A DNA stretch of 64,000 bases, taken from positions 64,772,263 to 64,836,262 of the forward strand of contig CM075773.1 in NCBI GenBank assembly GCA_037974665.1, given 5' to 3'. This DNA is from Ehretia macrophylla (Eukaryota; Streptophyta; Magnoliopsida; Boraginales; Ehretiaceae). Below, piece after piece: positions 23,878 through 35,243 of the stretch. The translations under genes were made by a program, and so were the position numbers. The notes beneath the pieces were generated by a model that searched no databases, had not been told where the DNA came from, and saw only the letters and a program-made list of their open reading frames with translations. Positions within the stretch are counted from its first letter, which is position 1, and every line of letters starts with the position of its first letter.

Positions 23878-24785
23878 ATTCTGAAATGTAAGACACTAAA
23901 TTGTTATTTATCAGAATTGTGCAACTTTTTTGTGTTTTGGTCAGGTAACAATTTCATTCCAGAAGTCCAAAGGCAAGAAGGTACAATAATTGAAAGCAAA
24001 CAAAAGCATTTGTTGACCCGGAAAAACCAATGATCAAAACACACATAAATTAATGCAAAGCACAAGAAGACCAAACAAAAAAAAATTGAAAATCCTAAAA
24101 CAATAAATTGACAGTACAAATTTAAAACCATTATGATGAAAAAGAAAATAAAAGAGAAGAGCAAATCTACAGTTGAAAAAATGAAAATAGAAAAAGTGAA
24201 GTACCAAAGTAAGACAATTTCATAATTCTGAAATGTAAGACACTAAATTGTTATTGATCATAATCGTGCAACCTTTTTGTGTTTTGGTCAGGTAACAATT
24301 TCATTTCAGAATTTTCAGTATCAAAGTAAGACAATTTGAGAATTCTAAAATGTAAGACACTAAATTGTTATTTATCAAAATCGTGCAACTTTTTTGTGTT
24401 TTGGTCAGGTAACAATTTCATTTCAGAATTTTCAGTATCAAAATTCTGAAATGTAAGACACTAAATTATTATTTATCAGAATCGTGCAACTTTGTTTTGT
24501 TTTGGTCAGTTAACAATTTCATTCCAGAAGTCCAAAGGCAAGAAAGTACAATAATTGAAAGCAAACAAAAACATTTGTTGACTTAGCAAAACCAATTATC
24601 AAATCACACAGAAATTAATGCAAAGCAGAAGAAAACCAAACAAAAAAATTGAAAATCCGAAAACAACAAATTGACAATACATATTTAAAACCATTATGAT
24701 GAAAAAGAAAATAAAAGAGAAGAACAAATCTACATTTGAAAAAATGCAAATAGAAAAAGTGAAGTACATGAAAATAGAAAAAGTG
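23878..24785. repeat. Complex direct-repeat block
   Basis: A unit of about 80 bp beginning ATTCTGAAATGTAAGACACT and ending CAATTTCATT recurs at 23878, 24225, 24342 and 24443. A longer segment starting ATTCCAGAAGTCCAAAGGC (about 250 bp) is present at 23955 and again at 24521, 566 bp apart. Copies are highly similar, so amplification was recent or homogenised. It lies immediately upstream of the FAR1-like pseudogene and could be the subterminal region of the same MULE, but no terminal inverted repeat was identified. Confidence 0.75.
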
Positions 24786-24789
24786 AAGT

Positions 24790-26640
24790 ACCAAAGTGAT
24801 TCTTTATTGAGAGCCTTTGTTCTTTAGAAAAAAATGGTGGATGAGAATAATTGAGATAGTGGGTAGAAAAGAATGAGAAAATTGGAGATGAGAGTTCTTG
24901 CAAAAAACCAAGAAGCACGAAAGTAAAAGAGAGATGAGAAATGTGAGAGTTGATAATAGGAGAGAAAAAGAGCTAGAAAAGTTTTTTTTAAGGTTTAATT
25001 GAAATGAACGAAATAAGATAATTTATTTTCTTCCGTTTGCTTTATTTTTGTTCCTCTACTTTTCTTTCCTTTGTGCAATCCAAAGAGGGGGCAAAGTTAG
25101 CTGACACAAAGGTACTTTACTAAGCCCAACTACAATAACTTCCTTATTTTTTTTTCTTACATGTAAAGAATTTGAATTATTTCTCTACATTTAGAGATTT
25201 TTCATTTCAATTTCACTCCAACAACCTCCATACATCTTATTTAAGGGAATTCATATTTTAATTTCACTCCAATAACTTTTCTATTTTAAAGATTTCCTAT
25301 TTTTATTTTACTTCAAATTTTTTTATTATTTTAATTAAACATATTATTTTAATTTAAAATTTTATTATTAAACATTTTTATTTATATGTGTTAATTGTTT
25401 ATATTAATTTATAATTAAATATATTATTTTAATTCTCTAGTTGGATTTAGGAATATTTGTAGAAATTTTTTCATCATCTTTACATATAAAAATATTAAAA
25501 AATAAATATAAAAATCTCTAAATATAAAGATAGTTGTAAGAATGTTGTTAGAGATTATCTCCAACAACATCCCTACATATAAAGTAAATGTGTGTATAGA
25601 AAATAAGTTAGAATTTACCTAAGACCATCTTCAATATGATCATTACTTGGGCTAAAAAAGCCGAAGTAGTAACCCAAACTCCAAATTTGCACTCCAACAG
25701 CCTCTTCAAATGGTTTGTCAAAAATTTATGTTGGTTACTCTTTTAATTTTTCTCGCCAATTTTAGCGAAACAACTTTGCTCTCCATTTTGTTCCACAACA
25801 GCACAACGGTCAAAAATTGATAGTTGGAGCTATTTTGATAAAGAAAAAAAAAAAGAATAAAAACATCAGAGAACAAACCCCACCTCAAAGTTCAAAGGTA
25901 TGCTAGCTTTGCTTGAATTTCGCACGATGAGAAGCGATGGAGCAACTGAAATTGTTGTAGGAACAAGAGGGTGTGCCCAATAGAAGAAAGAGGAAGAGGA
26001 AAGGGAGGAATAGAAAAGTGGAAAAATGGGGGGTGGGGCTGGTAGATGAAAATGACTTATTGCCATGAAGAAGTGAGGAAAGCCTATGAAAGAAAAGGGA
26101 AGAGGAAGGGGGTCAGGTTGTTGAACACTCTGCTTTGTGTTTGGTGGTGTTCTTTTAATGACGTTTTGTTGGATTCTTTTAACTCTTACGATAATTATGT
26201 TTTGATTGTGGTAATTTTGATTAATTATAAAATAACCACAATTGACTTACAAATTATTGTATTACTATATAATTTGAATTTAAATAATTAATAAAACTAA
26301 TAGAAATAGCAAAAATAATTAAAATGATAATATATTCAATAACGGTTGGAACATAGCCATTAATTAGTAAAAATTGAAATTTAAAAACATAACAAAGTAA
26401 AAATAATATTGAAGTAATGTGTTAGTTAAAATAGAGATTGTTGTTAGAGTGAAATTGAAATAAAAAGTTATCTAAAATAAGGAGTATTGTTAGAGTTGAA
26501 ATTAAAATAAAAAATTCTTAAAATAGAGAACCATATGTTTGACTCTTTATAATTGAAAAAAATTAAAGATGTTGTTCGATGCTCTAATAAGAGTATAGGT
26601 GACCTCTGAAGGATAACAATTTTTTTCGAATCTCAAAATT
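24790..26640. other. AT-rich intergenic DNA with MITE-like debris
   Basis: No gene seen. Stretches near 25125-25560 and 25625-25800 contain CTCCAACAACC / CTCCAACAGCC-type ends and weak inverted similarity, typical of old miniature elements, but no clean terminal repeats or target duplications could be fixed. Confidence 0.4.
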
Positions 26641-26663
26641 CTCTTTTTCATTTTCTTCAACAA

Positions 26664-26790
26664 AGGCCAACCCACCCACACACAAAACCAACAAAAAGAC
26701 CAAGAAAAGACGAAGCAGTGCTCTATAAGTCAAGTTAACGAATAATGGAAAGCTTAAGAAATCATAACACAATGGATAATAAATCATTGG
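26664..26790 (+). pseudogene. 5' fragment duplicated from the F-box/LRR gene
   Basis: The segment AGGCCAACCC...CCAAGAAAAGACGAAGCAGTG...TCAAGTTAACGAATAATGGAAAGCTTAAGA parallels 27409-27515, the 5' leader and start codon of the downstream F-box gene, at the same spacing. Its ATG is at 26745. After about eight codons the similarity ends and no F-box follows. It is a truncated, non-coding relic of a tandem duplication, in the same orientation as the intact gene about 750 bp away. The 5' leader is conserved as well as the start, which argues against chance. Confidence 0.6.
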
Positions 26791-27492
26791 GAAAAATTTA
26801 TTAGTCCTTAGTTATATTTGAATTTTCAAAATAATTAGGATATTTTAAAATTTATATTGATAGTTTATAATATTTATCATAAATGTCTCACGTAGTACTT
26901 ACTTTTAACTTTAAGTTAAAAATGATAATGTGACTTGTTTCTTTAGTTAAAACGCAACAAAATGGTCACGTGACTTGTTTTTTTCTTTGGGTCAAAAAAT
27001 GGTCGTGTGACTAAGCACACCATTTCTGATACCTAATTTCGAAATCTAAGTAGACATAAACTAATACAAAAATTTTAAAGATTATTTTGAAAAGTTTAAA
27101 AGTAACTTTGTAAATTTTTATTTAAATTTGAGGGTAGAATAAAGCATAAAAGTAGTTTTATAATTTTTATTTAAGTTTGACAATAAAATATCAAAAAGAC
27201 TAATTGACACATTGGTGAAAAATATCAAAACAATGGTAATATTAGAACACTAGCAATTAATTTAAAATTTTAAATAAATGCTAAAAACATTGAAGAAACT
27301 TTTTTTTTTTTTTTGCTAGAAAAAAAATTTGAAGAACCACTCGTCACTTTATTCTTCAGTTTCCAACTACGCTTTGGCAAAAAAAAAGAGAGTTTCCAAC
27401 TACGCCGCCACAGCCAACCCCTTCCACACACACACACACGCAAGAAACCAAGAAAAAAGGAAGCGGTGTTGTATGAATCAAGTAAGCCAACA

Positions 27493-28587
27493 ATGGAAAG
27501 ATTAGGAGACGATGTACTATCTATCATTCTGAACAATCTCCATAACTCACATGACAGAACATCATTCTCATTGGTCTGCAAACAATGGTGCAAAGTTGAA
27601 GGCATCAACCGCTCATCTCTCCGCCTTCACGACCCGAATCTTCTCCATAACTTCCTTCCAAGGTACCCAAATTTAATCATTTTTGAATCATCAGTGCCTA
27701 TTTCAAATACCCAATTGAAATTTATAGCTCAAACGTGTCCAAGAATCCAAGTACTTAACCTTTCGTGCAAGCTAAAAGTCGAAACTTTTGATGAATTTGA
27801 TGACGAATTCTTGAACTATGAAGATTTTGATGATGTGGGTATTTGTGATATTGTTGAAAGGTGTGTTGGTTTGGAGACGGTTTTGTTGAGGAGGAGGAAT
27901 GTGGGGAATCTTGGGGTGATGAAAATTGTGAGTTTTTCGAAAAATTTGGTTAATTTGGATTTAGGGTGGTGTAATAAGGTGACTGATGAGGGTCTTGAGG
28001 TGATCGCGAACGCGAATTGTTTGAGGAGTTTGAATTTGCAGGGGTGTTGGATGATTACTGATGTTGGTTTGGGGTTGTTGACTAAAGGGTGTTTGTCTAG
28101 GACTTTGGAGAAGTTGGTTCTTGCTGAATGTGACCGGATTACGGATAATGGGGTGTTGTGTTTGAAGGAAATGAGGTGTTTGGAGGAGTTGAATTTAGCA
28201 GAGTGTGGACCGAAGGTGACAGATGTTGGTGGGGTGGCTATTGCTAGAATGGAGAGTCTCAAGAGGTTGAATTTGTCGTGGCTGGTGAATTTATCGGATG
28301 TTACTGTTGTCGCGCTAAGTCAGAGGTGTAGGAATTTGGTGAGGCTTAATCTGACCGGTTGTGAATTGGTTACTGGATATGGTATTCGTGCTCTTGCGAG
28401 CCATGAGTCACTGGAAGAGCTTCTATTGGCTCGTTGTGACAACTTTACTACTGATGATATAGAACAGATGGTGCTTGGATGTGAAACATTGGAGTACCTT
28501 GAGCTGGATAAAAGGCTGTGGAAGTGGATTCCTTTGACAGTGCAAGAAAAAATTGTGAATAAGAATTGCTGGATAGAGTGGATGTGA
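27493..28587 (+). CDS. F-box/LRR-repeat protein (RNI-like), 364 aa
   Basis: Intact single-exon gene. Residues 2-40 form the F-box (LGDDVLSIILNNL, then SFSLVCKQWCKVEG), the part that binds SKP1/ASK in an SCF ubiquitin ligase. Residues about 60-345 are cysteine-containing leucine-rich repeats of the C-x2-L-x2-LNL-x2-C-x2-(I/V)TD-x-G type (for example LDLGWCNKVTDEGL, LNLQGCWMITDVGL, LVLAECDRITDNGV), expected to hold the substrate. An acidic insertion (residues about 97-118, rich in D and E) interrupts the repeats. The start is placed at 27493 because the F-box begins there, although the frame is open 60 codons further upstream; that extension is low-complexity leader sequence, also seen in the duplicated relic at 26664. 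The substrate is unknown and no named orthologue is claimed. Confidence 0.9.
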   Translation: MERLGDDVLSIILNNLHNSHDRTSFSLVCKQWCKVEGINRSSLRLHDPNLLHNFLPRYPNLIIFESSVPISNTQLKFIAQTCPRIQVLNLSCKLKVETFDEFDDEFLNYEDFDDVGICDIVERCVGLETVLLRRRNVGNLGVMKIVSFSKNLVNLDLGWCNKVTDEGLEVIANANCLRSLNLQGCWMITDVGLGLLTKGCLSRTLEKLVLAECDRITDNGVLCLKEMRCLEELNLAECGPKVTDVGGVAIARMESLKRLNLSWLVNLSDVTVVALSQRCRNLVRLNLTGCELVTGYGIRALASHESLEELLLARCDNFTTDDIEQMVLGCETLEYLELDKRLWKWIPLTVQEKIVNKNCWIEWM

Positions 28588-29610
28588 TGGATGAAGAAAG
28601 GGATTGGATTCTCAAATGGTACAGAAATATAGAATTTGTTGTAGCCGAGTATTAGCTCCTTTGCGTGCTCAAAATTGTGAGATGTCTCCAGTAAGGTTCT
28701 TCTTCCTTTGTATTCTCATAATATGTTTAACTTCTACTTCTTTACAGTGAAGTTGGAAAATATCATGTATTTTGTTCTTGCACTTTGATTTTGTACCACA
28801 AAAATACATGATACCTTCAAATAGATGTTTTTTAATAATAGTTCTTGACTTCTTATGACTTCTCTTCACAGCTAAAACTATGCATGAGTTTTGGTAAGGT
28901 TAGTCATGGAAGGCTGAGAACTTCTTGGTTAGAGTTATCTAACCTTCTATTTTGCAAGGTTTTCTATGGTGTGATTAAGCTTTCAATAAGCAGTACGATA
29001 TGTTATACATTTTAGCAATTTATAGATAAGAGTTCTGCACCTATTATCTTTTTCATGTGTGAAAACTCACTTGGGTTATTGATGATTATAATTCTTGGAA
29101 TGTAAAATTTTGACAGTTCAATTTATAGGGTTGCTAAAATTTCGGTGGATTTGATAGAGATACTTTAAAAGGTCTCGAAATTCATAAAGAAGAAAAGCCA
29201 CCCTTATATGGCATGAAAATGAAACCGACCAACAACTTGGGAATTAGCCCACCTTGAGCTCAAGTTTTGGTGGGGCTAACCTAGGAGCATTCTGCCATGT
29301 GCGAACACATTAGTAGCTGTAATTTTTGATTGGTCTACTTGCGACTAATCACACTAGTTGCTTAAGAACTAAACTCATAGTTGTAACACTCTATGCAAGC
29401 ATAGGATATAATTCTATTGGCATGCATAACCCAATTGATGTTGACTAGAATCTAACTAAGAGTTAGTTATAAATTTTATACTTTCTTTCTTGTTGTAAAA
29501 CCTTCTCTATGTAAGGAGGTTAGATGTTCTTGTAATGGCATGTTGAGTTTAATACAAACTCTAGTTATTGAACTTGGTGAGATGCTAAACTCTTTTTTTT
29601 TTGTCGAGAA
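28588..29610 (+). other. 3' flank of F-box gene; no further gene seen
   Basis: It probably contains the 3' untranslated region. No terminal repeats or ORF with motifs. The sequence GATGCTAAACTCT at 29581 recurs at 35239, marking the two sides of the copia insertion site. Confidence 0.4.
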
Positions 29611-29615
29611 GATGC

Positions 29616-29887
29616 GGAAGAAGAAGATATAGAGAAAAAGATAGAGAATAGTAGATTTCAGAAAATTGTGATCATTTCATTGATTGATATTTCTGTACAG
29701 TGTTCTCTATTTATAGGCAGTACAAGACCACTTAGCTAGAGCTTACACAGATCAGTTATGACAACTGTAAACAACTGTCATACTTAACTAACTAACTGCC
29801 TAGCTAAACTGACTAAGTCCTACACTTCTTAGTCTAGAACTTGTTTCTCCAGAGTTACAATGATATATAGCAAACTATACTTTATCT
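29616..29887 (-). repeat. 3' LTR of copia element
   Basis: Its internal edge is next to the polypurine tract. Compared with the 5' LTR it retains about 80 bp more, including tandem TAACTAACTAACTG. Confidence 0.7.
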
Positions 29888-32800
29888 GCCCCCCTCAAGC
29901 TCAGCTGGGAAATGCTTAGTGGGAGCTTGTGAAGTAGATACTTGAATTGCCTGACTGGGAGAGCTTTAGTGAACAGGTCTGCTAGCTGTTCTGTAGATGA
30001 GATATAGGACACCTGGAGCTTCTTAGCCACAACCTGCTCTTTCACAAAATGGTAATCCAATTCTATGTGCTTGGTTCTGACATGAAACACAGGGTTTGCT
30101 GCTAGAACTAATGCAGACTGATTGTCACAGTGCATGACTGAGGGGTCAACTGGGATAGAAAGATCTTGAAGCAAGAAAGTTAACCATTTCAATTCTGCAG
30201 CTATATGGGCCATAGCCTTATACTCAGCCTCTGTGGAGGATCTTGCCACAGTAGCCTGTTTCTTAGAACACCAGGAAATAGCATTGGGACCTAGGAAAAT
30301 CTGAAAACCAGTTGTTGACCTTCTATTTGTTGAGTCACTGGCCCAATCACTGTCAGAATAAGCTTGCAAATGAAGGGGTCCAGGCTGAAATAATACCCCA
30401 TAGTGTAGAGTACCCTTGACATACCTGAGTGCTCTTTTGAGGGCTATATAATCAGTAGTAGTAGGATGGTGCATATGTTGACAAAGAACATTCACAACAT
30501 ATTGCAAATCAGGCCTAGTTAGGGTAAGATATTGGAGTGCTCCTGCTATACTTCTAAAATGAGTAGGATTGGCATAGGGAATTGTATCAGATGTAAGAGA
30601 TTTAAAGTGTTTAGAGTGGGTAAGAGCGTCAGATGCCTTGCAACACTTAGACCTGCTTTGTGCAACAATTCTTGTGCATATTTTGTCTGATGGAGTAGTA
30701 GTGAGTTCTGTTGAGGTGTAACTTCTATGCCTAGGAAGTATGAGAGGCTACCAAGTTCTTTCATGGCAAAGTTGTTATGCATTGAGGCAATGAACTGAGT
30801 GATAGCTTTAGGTGATGACCTTGTGATGATAATGTCATCAACATAGACAAGGAGGATGAGAATATAGGTGGTAGTTTGCTGAACAAAAAAAGAAGTGTCA
30901 GCTTTGCTGCACTTAAAACCTGAATCAAGAAGAAACGAGGAAAGCCTATGATACCAGGCCCTTGGGGCTTGTTTTAGACTATAGAGGGATTTGTGTAGTC
31001 TACAAACATGAGTAGGTTTTTGAGGATCTGAGAAACCCTGTAGCTAAGACATATAGATTTCTTCCTTTATGAGTCCATGAAGAAAGACATTGGACACATC
31101 TAGCTGCTTCAATGGCCAGTTATGATGTATGGCTAATGAGATGACAACTCTAATAGTTTGTGCCTTGACCACTGGACTGAAAGTCTCAGTGTAATCAATG
31201 TTTGGTTTTTGGTTGTAGCCTTTGACTACTAACTTTGCTTTATACCTAGCCACTGAGCCATCTGAGTAAGTCTTGATTTTGTAGACCCATCTACATCCTA
31301 TAGCTTTTCTGTTTGGGGGTAAAGGAACAAGGGACCTGGTGTGTTGATCAATAAGAGCTTTGTATTCCTCATGCATAGCTTGTTTCCAGTGGTGATATTT
31401 GGAGGCTTCTTTGTAAGTTGTGGGCTCTGTAGTGGGTGGGGTGTGTATAAGATTGTGGAGTTGGTAAATGGGAGGAAGAAGACATCCAGTTTTTGATCTA
31501 GTTAACATATGGTGCAATGAAGTAAAGGCCAGAGCTTTAGGGACTTAGATGAAGGGACTGAGTGTTGTGATTGAGATACAGTTGGAGAGGAAGAATCTGA
31601 GGCTGTGTGTACAGGAGGAGCAGACTCAAAATGTTCCTCTTGAGGTTTTGAAGAATGGTCCTCATTGGGAGGGGCATGATGTTGAGTTATTGAATTATTT
31701 GATGAAGGGGAGTTGGTTGTTTTTGGACTAGTAGACACAGATAATGGGATAGCAGATGGTGCTGCAGCAGTATTTGTTGTGTGGGAGGGGAAAAAAAGGG
31801 AGGTGGGAAAGGAGGTATTGTAGGAAGAGAAGAGTCAGGTGTTTGGGGGGAATTGAACAGGGGTTTGGTGGAGCAAGGGAAAACAAGCTCCACAAACCTA
31901 ACATGCCTTGACGTATAGACTCTTTGTGAGTCTATATCCAAACATCTGTAGCCCTTAGTGGTTTGACAGTACCCTAAGAAGATGCAAGGTCTTGACCTTT
32001 CTTCAAGTTTATTCTTAGTATATGCTCCCAGCCAAGGATAACACAGACAACCAAAAACTCTTAATTGGGAATAATTTGGCTTGGTATAGTAAAACAATTG
32101 GAAAGGGGATTGATTATGTAGAACAGGAATAGGCAGTCTATTGATGAAGTAGTTGGCAGTGGCAATTGCCTCTAGCCAAAACTTGGGAGGGAGATGAGAA
32201 TGATTTAAGAGGGCAAGGGTTGTATCTACTTGATGCGTGTGTTTTCTCTCTGCTTTTCCATTTTGTTTAGGGGTATAGGGACACGATGTTTGATGAACAA
32301 TGCCTAAGCTTCTGAGGTGTTGACTGAATTTGTGGTCCAGATACTCTGTACCATTATTTGAACTAAGAGTCTTTATGGTAGTGTTGAATTGATTATGCAC
32401 AAAAGCAGTAAAGCTAAGTAAAGTAGAATAGGCATCTGATTTAGCTTTCATAGGATATAACCAGGAAAATCTTGAAAAGTCATCCATGAAGACAATATAA
32501 TACTTGTATTGCATACATGAAGCGGTAGGGGCAAGGCCCAAACATGAGAATGAACAAGTTGGAAAGGAAATTCAGTAACACTACTAGAAAGAGAAAATGG
32601 TAGTTTATGAACTTTTGCTACTGCACAGGAATGACAATCTAACGTTGTCTTAGGTAAAGAAATATGTAATGCAGAAGATAAAAGTTGGGTTGTAGGCTTT
32701 GAAGGATGTCCCAGCCTTAAATGCCATTGATAGCTAGTCAATGGTGGTGTAGTCTTGGTTGTGCAAGTGAGAATCTTCCTTGCAAAAGTGGTGGCATGAG

Positions 32801-34627
32801 TGGGACTGCAAGGGAAAGGATATAAACCTTGTCTACAAGGGGGCCTGGAACAAAGTCCTCTTGGTAGCATTGTCCATTATAGGGACTCCTTTAGAAGTAA
32901 AATGGATAGAGCAGTTATTATCCTTTGTGAGTTGGGAGACAGATAACAGATTGGAGGAAATATTAGGATTATAAAGTACAGAAGAAAGGGATAAGGAAGA
33001 ATCAGGGGTGGGAAGAAAACTATTGCCTATGCTGTGAATGGGTAAAGTAGTACCATTACCAACTGCTACTGTGTGTGCACCCTCATAAGGTTGAGCATTA
33101 TTCAAGTGTGCCAACTCATGAGTGACATGAGTCTTTGTCCCAGAGTCCAAAAACCAATGGGTATCAGTATTGGCTGAGGGCTAGGGGCGGAGCCAGAAGT
33201 TGAGTGTTGGGGGGGCCGAAATTTTTTTTTAGTACAATATTTTTTGTATAATAATTTTTTTTGTTAGTAGAAAAGAGAATCAATTTTTACAGTTAAAATT
33301 TTATCTAAATCTAATAGACATACATACTAGCAAAAAATTAGCAAAAACATAATGCAACTATAGAAATAAAGTAATATTTAGCATATAATAAAAAAAAAAC
33401 AGAATGCAACTACAGATTGCAAATTGCAATGTTGTGGTTATTGGCAAACTAGGCTAATACCAAAAAAAAAACATAACAGCCATGGTGATTCGAACTTGCA
33501 TTATCCATATAAATAAAGTTGTGACTTACCACCAAGCCAACCCATATTTTAAGAATTTTAACAATTTTTATAATATTTATTGGGGGGGCCAAATCTAATT
33601 TTTTTTTAAAAATACATTAAATATTTTTTTTTTTTGGAGGTTGGGGGGGGCCGTGGCCCTCTCCCCCCTGCCCCTGCTGAGGGCCCTGTAGTAGCAGCCA
33701 TGACTTTCTTCTCTGGTTTAGGACAAGCATAGTTAATGGCATCAAATCTGTGCCAGGACTCTAAAGCAGAGTGATTAGCCTTCCCACAGATCTGGCAAAA
33801 CATTGTAGATGTAGTAGAGTTTTTCTGTGGAGAACCTGAAGTGCCTGAATTATTTGTTCTCTATCCTCTTCCTCCTCTGTTATTTCTCCCTTTGCCCCTG
33901 TTGGAGTTATCCTGATAGTTGGATGTATTAGTGTATAAGGCAGTAGGCAGTTCTGAGTTGGAAGTGGAATTGAGTTTAGTGGAGGGAAATTGAAATTAAG
34001 CTCTTCTGTGAGAAGTTGACTACTGAGTTCACTGAGAGAGATTGGAGTTGTTCGGTGTCTTATATGGGATTTGAATGTCTCAAACTCAAGTGGTAACCCT
34101 TTTAGAATGTAGTAGATTAGGTCTTCTTCCTCAACAGGAGATTAAGCAGAAATCAGGCTATTTGAGATAGTTTTGACACTATCCAAATACGCTTGCATAG
34201 ACTGATGACCTTATTAAGGCTATGAAGCTTCTGCTTCAGATGATGCACATGTGCTCTACTGAGATTGTTAAACCTCTGTTCCAGATTTTTCCAAATTGCA
34301 TTGGCAGTATTAAGATGAAAGACCTGAGGTAAAACTGAAGAGGAAATGGATGCAATAAGGCATGTCTTAGTAATTTATCTATGGTAAGCCAAGTAAAATA
34401 GGCAGGGTTTGGAGTGGTAGTCCCATTGGTTGCAGTGAGAGTTTGGGTGGAGGAGGACTACTGCCATCCACATACTCAAGTAAATCATAGGCTTGTAGTA
34501 CAGTTTGAAGTTGTGTTTTCCAAACTAAGTAGTTTGAGTTCTCTAGTTGAATCTTAACTAGAGAATTTAGGTTTTGAATGAAGAGTCTAAGGCCAAAAGG
34601 AAGATCATCATCAGAAGATATAGCCAT
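29875..34627 (-). pseudogene. Copia gag-pol polyprotein remnant
   Basis: Gag starts at 34627 (MAISSDDDLPFG, then NYLVWKTQLQTVL). The zinc knuckle near 33790-33760 reads CQICGKANHSALES: the last Cys is Ser. Protease has LDSGTKTHVT (33150). Integrase has the HLRLGH...CHSC zinc region and the first catalytic Asp (FMDDFSRFSW), but the second is lost (SSNNGTEYL where the family has SDNGTE). Reverse transcriptase spans about 31420-30560, with TETFSPVVK, a stop after EEIYMS (CAG to TAG), and an intact YVDD near 30840. RNase H (30507-29875) keeps its Asp-Glu-Asp set (AYSDSDWAS, STEAEYKAM, HCDNQSA). Several frameshifts separate these blocks. Confidence 0.85.
33182..33676. mobile_element. Second Tip100-like hAT element, inside the copia gag/protease
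   Basis: Ends are TAGGGGCGGAGCC (left, first base changed from C) and CTGCCCCTG (right, one change). A perfect 8-bp duplication, CTGAGGGC, flanks it (33174-33181 and 33677-33684). Removing the element rejoins the zinc-knuckle side of gag with the protease side. It is homologous to 11175-11962 in inverse orientation (shared GGGGGGGCCGAAATTTTTTT start, AATAAATATTA segment and tRNA-like core near 33480-33550). No coding capacity. Confidence 0.88.
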
Positions 34628-35036
34628 GAGATGATATCACAGTTGTGCAGAATCAATCAGCACAATTAGCAAGAGAAAGAACTCTAGAGAGAGAAAGTAA
34701 TAGCAAACCCTAGATGTTGAGAGAAGACTTGAAAATGATGCTTCAAAGGTCCAAAAAGATCCTTTAATGGAGTCGCAACAGTGTTCTGGTAATAAAAGCA
34801 GCAATGGAAGCTTGTAATGAGGTGATTAAACCCTAGCAGCCATGGGAGCTTTGTTGAGCTAAGAGATGATCAAACCCTAACCGGAAGAGGTGGGAGAAGA
34901 CTTCAAATTGAAGTTGAGCGAAACTCCAAACAGGTGTAACAATGGAGTCGCACCTTCGAGAAAGATTGAAAACAACCTGAGAGCTTGTTTTCAAAGAAAA
35001 AATGGTGAATTATTCACCATAGGTAGGATTCATCAG

Positions 35037-35048
35037 GCCTTGATACCA
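35037..35048 (-). other. Primer-binding site of copia element
   Basis: On the minus strand it reads TGGTATCAAGGC, immediately after the LTR end; it matches the initiator Met tRNA site at 10 of 12 bases. Confidence 0.65.
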
Positions 35049-35238
35049 TGAAGAAGAAGATATATAGAGAGAAAGAGAGAGAATAATAGATTTCAGAAAA
35101 TTGTGATCATTTCATTGATTGATATTTCTGTACAGTGTTCTCTTTTTATAGGCAGTATAAGACCACTTAGCTAGAGCTTACACAGATCATTTATGACAGC
35201 TGTAAACTATACTTTATATAGCAAACTATACTTTATCA
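35049..35238 (-). repeat. 5' LTR of copia element (internally deleted)
   Basis: On the minus strand it starts TGATAAAGTATAG and ends CTTCTTCTTCA. It is shorter than the 3' LTR by about 80 bp. Confidence 0.7.
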
Positions 35239-35243
35239 GATGC

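Larger units (their letters stand above)
29616..35238 (-). mobile_element. Ty1/copia retrotransposon, degraded, with nested hAT-like element
   Basis: Flanked by the 5-bp duplication GATGC (29611-29615, 35239-35243). The 3' LTR (29616-29887) and 5' LTR (35049-35238, with an internal deletion of about 80 bp) share the TTTCAGAAAATTGTGATCAT stretch and the GTACAGTGTTCTCT segment. A primer site (35037-35048) abuts the 5' LTR and a GAGGGGGG purine tract (29888-29896) abuts the 3' LTR. Domain order gag, protease, integrase, reverse transcriptase, RNase H is that of copia. The gag N-terminus suggests the Ale/Retrofit group. Stops, frameshifts and the insertion at 33182-33676 make it inactive. Confidence 0.85.

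Noticed and set aside
27313..27492. 60-residue N-terminal extension of the F-box protein
   Set aside because: It is low-complexity leader sequence with no domain. The F-box begins right after the ATG at 27493, and the same leader occurs non-coding at 26664.
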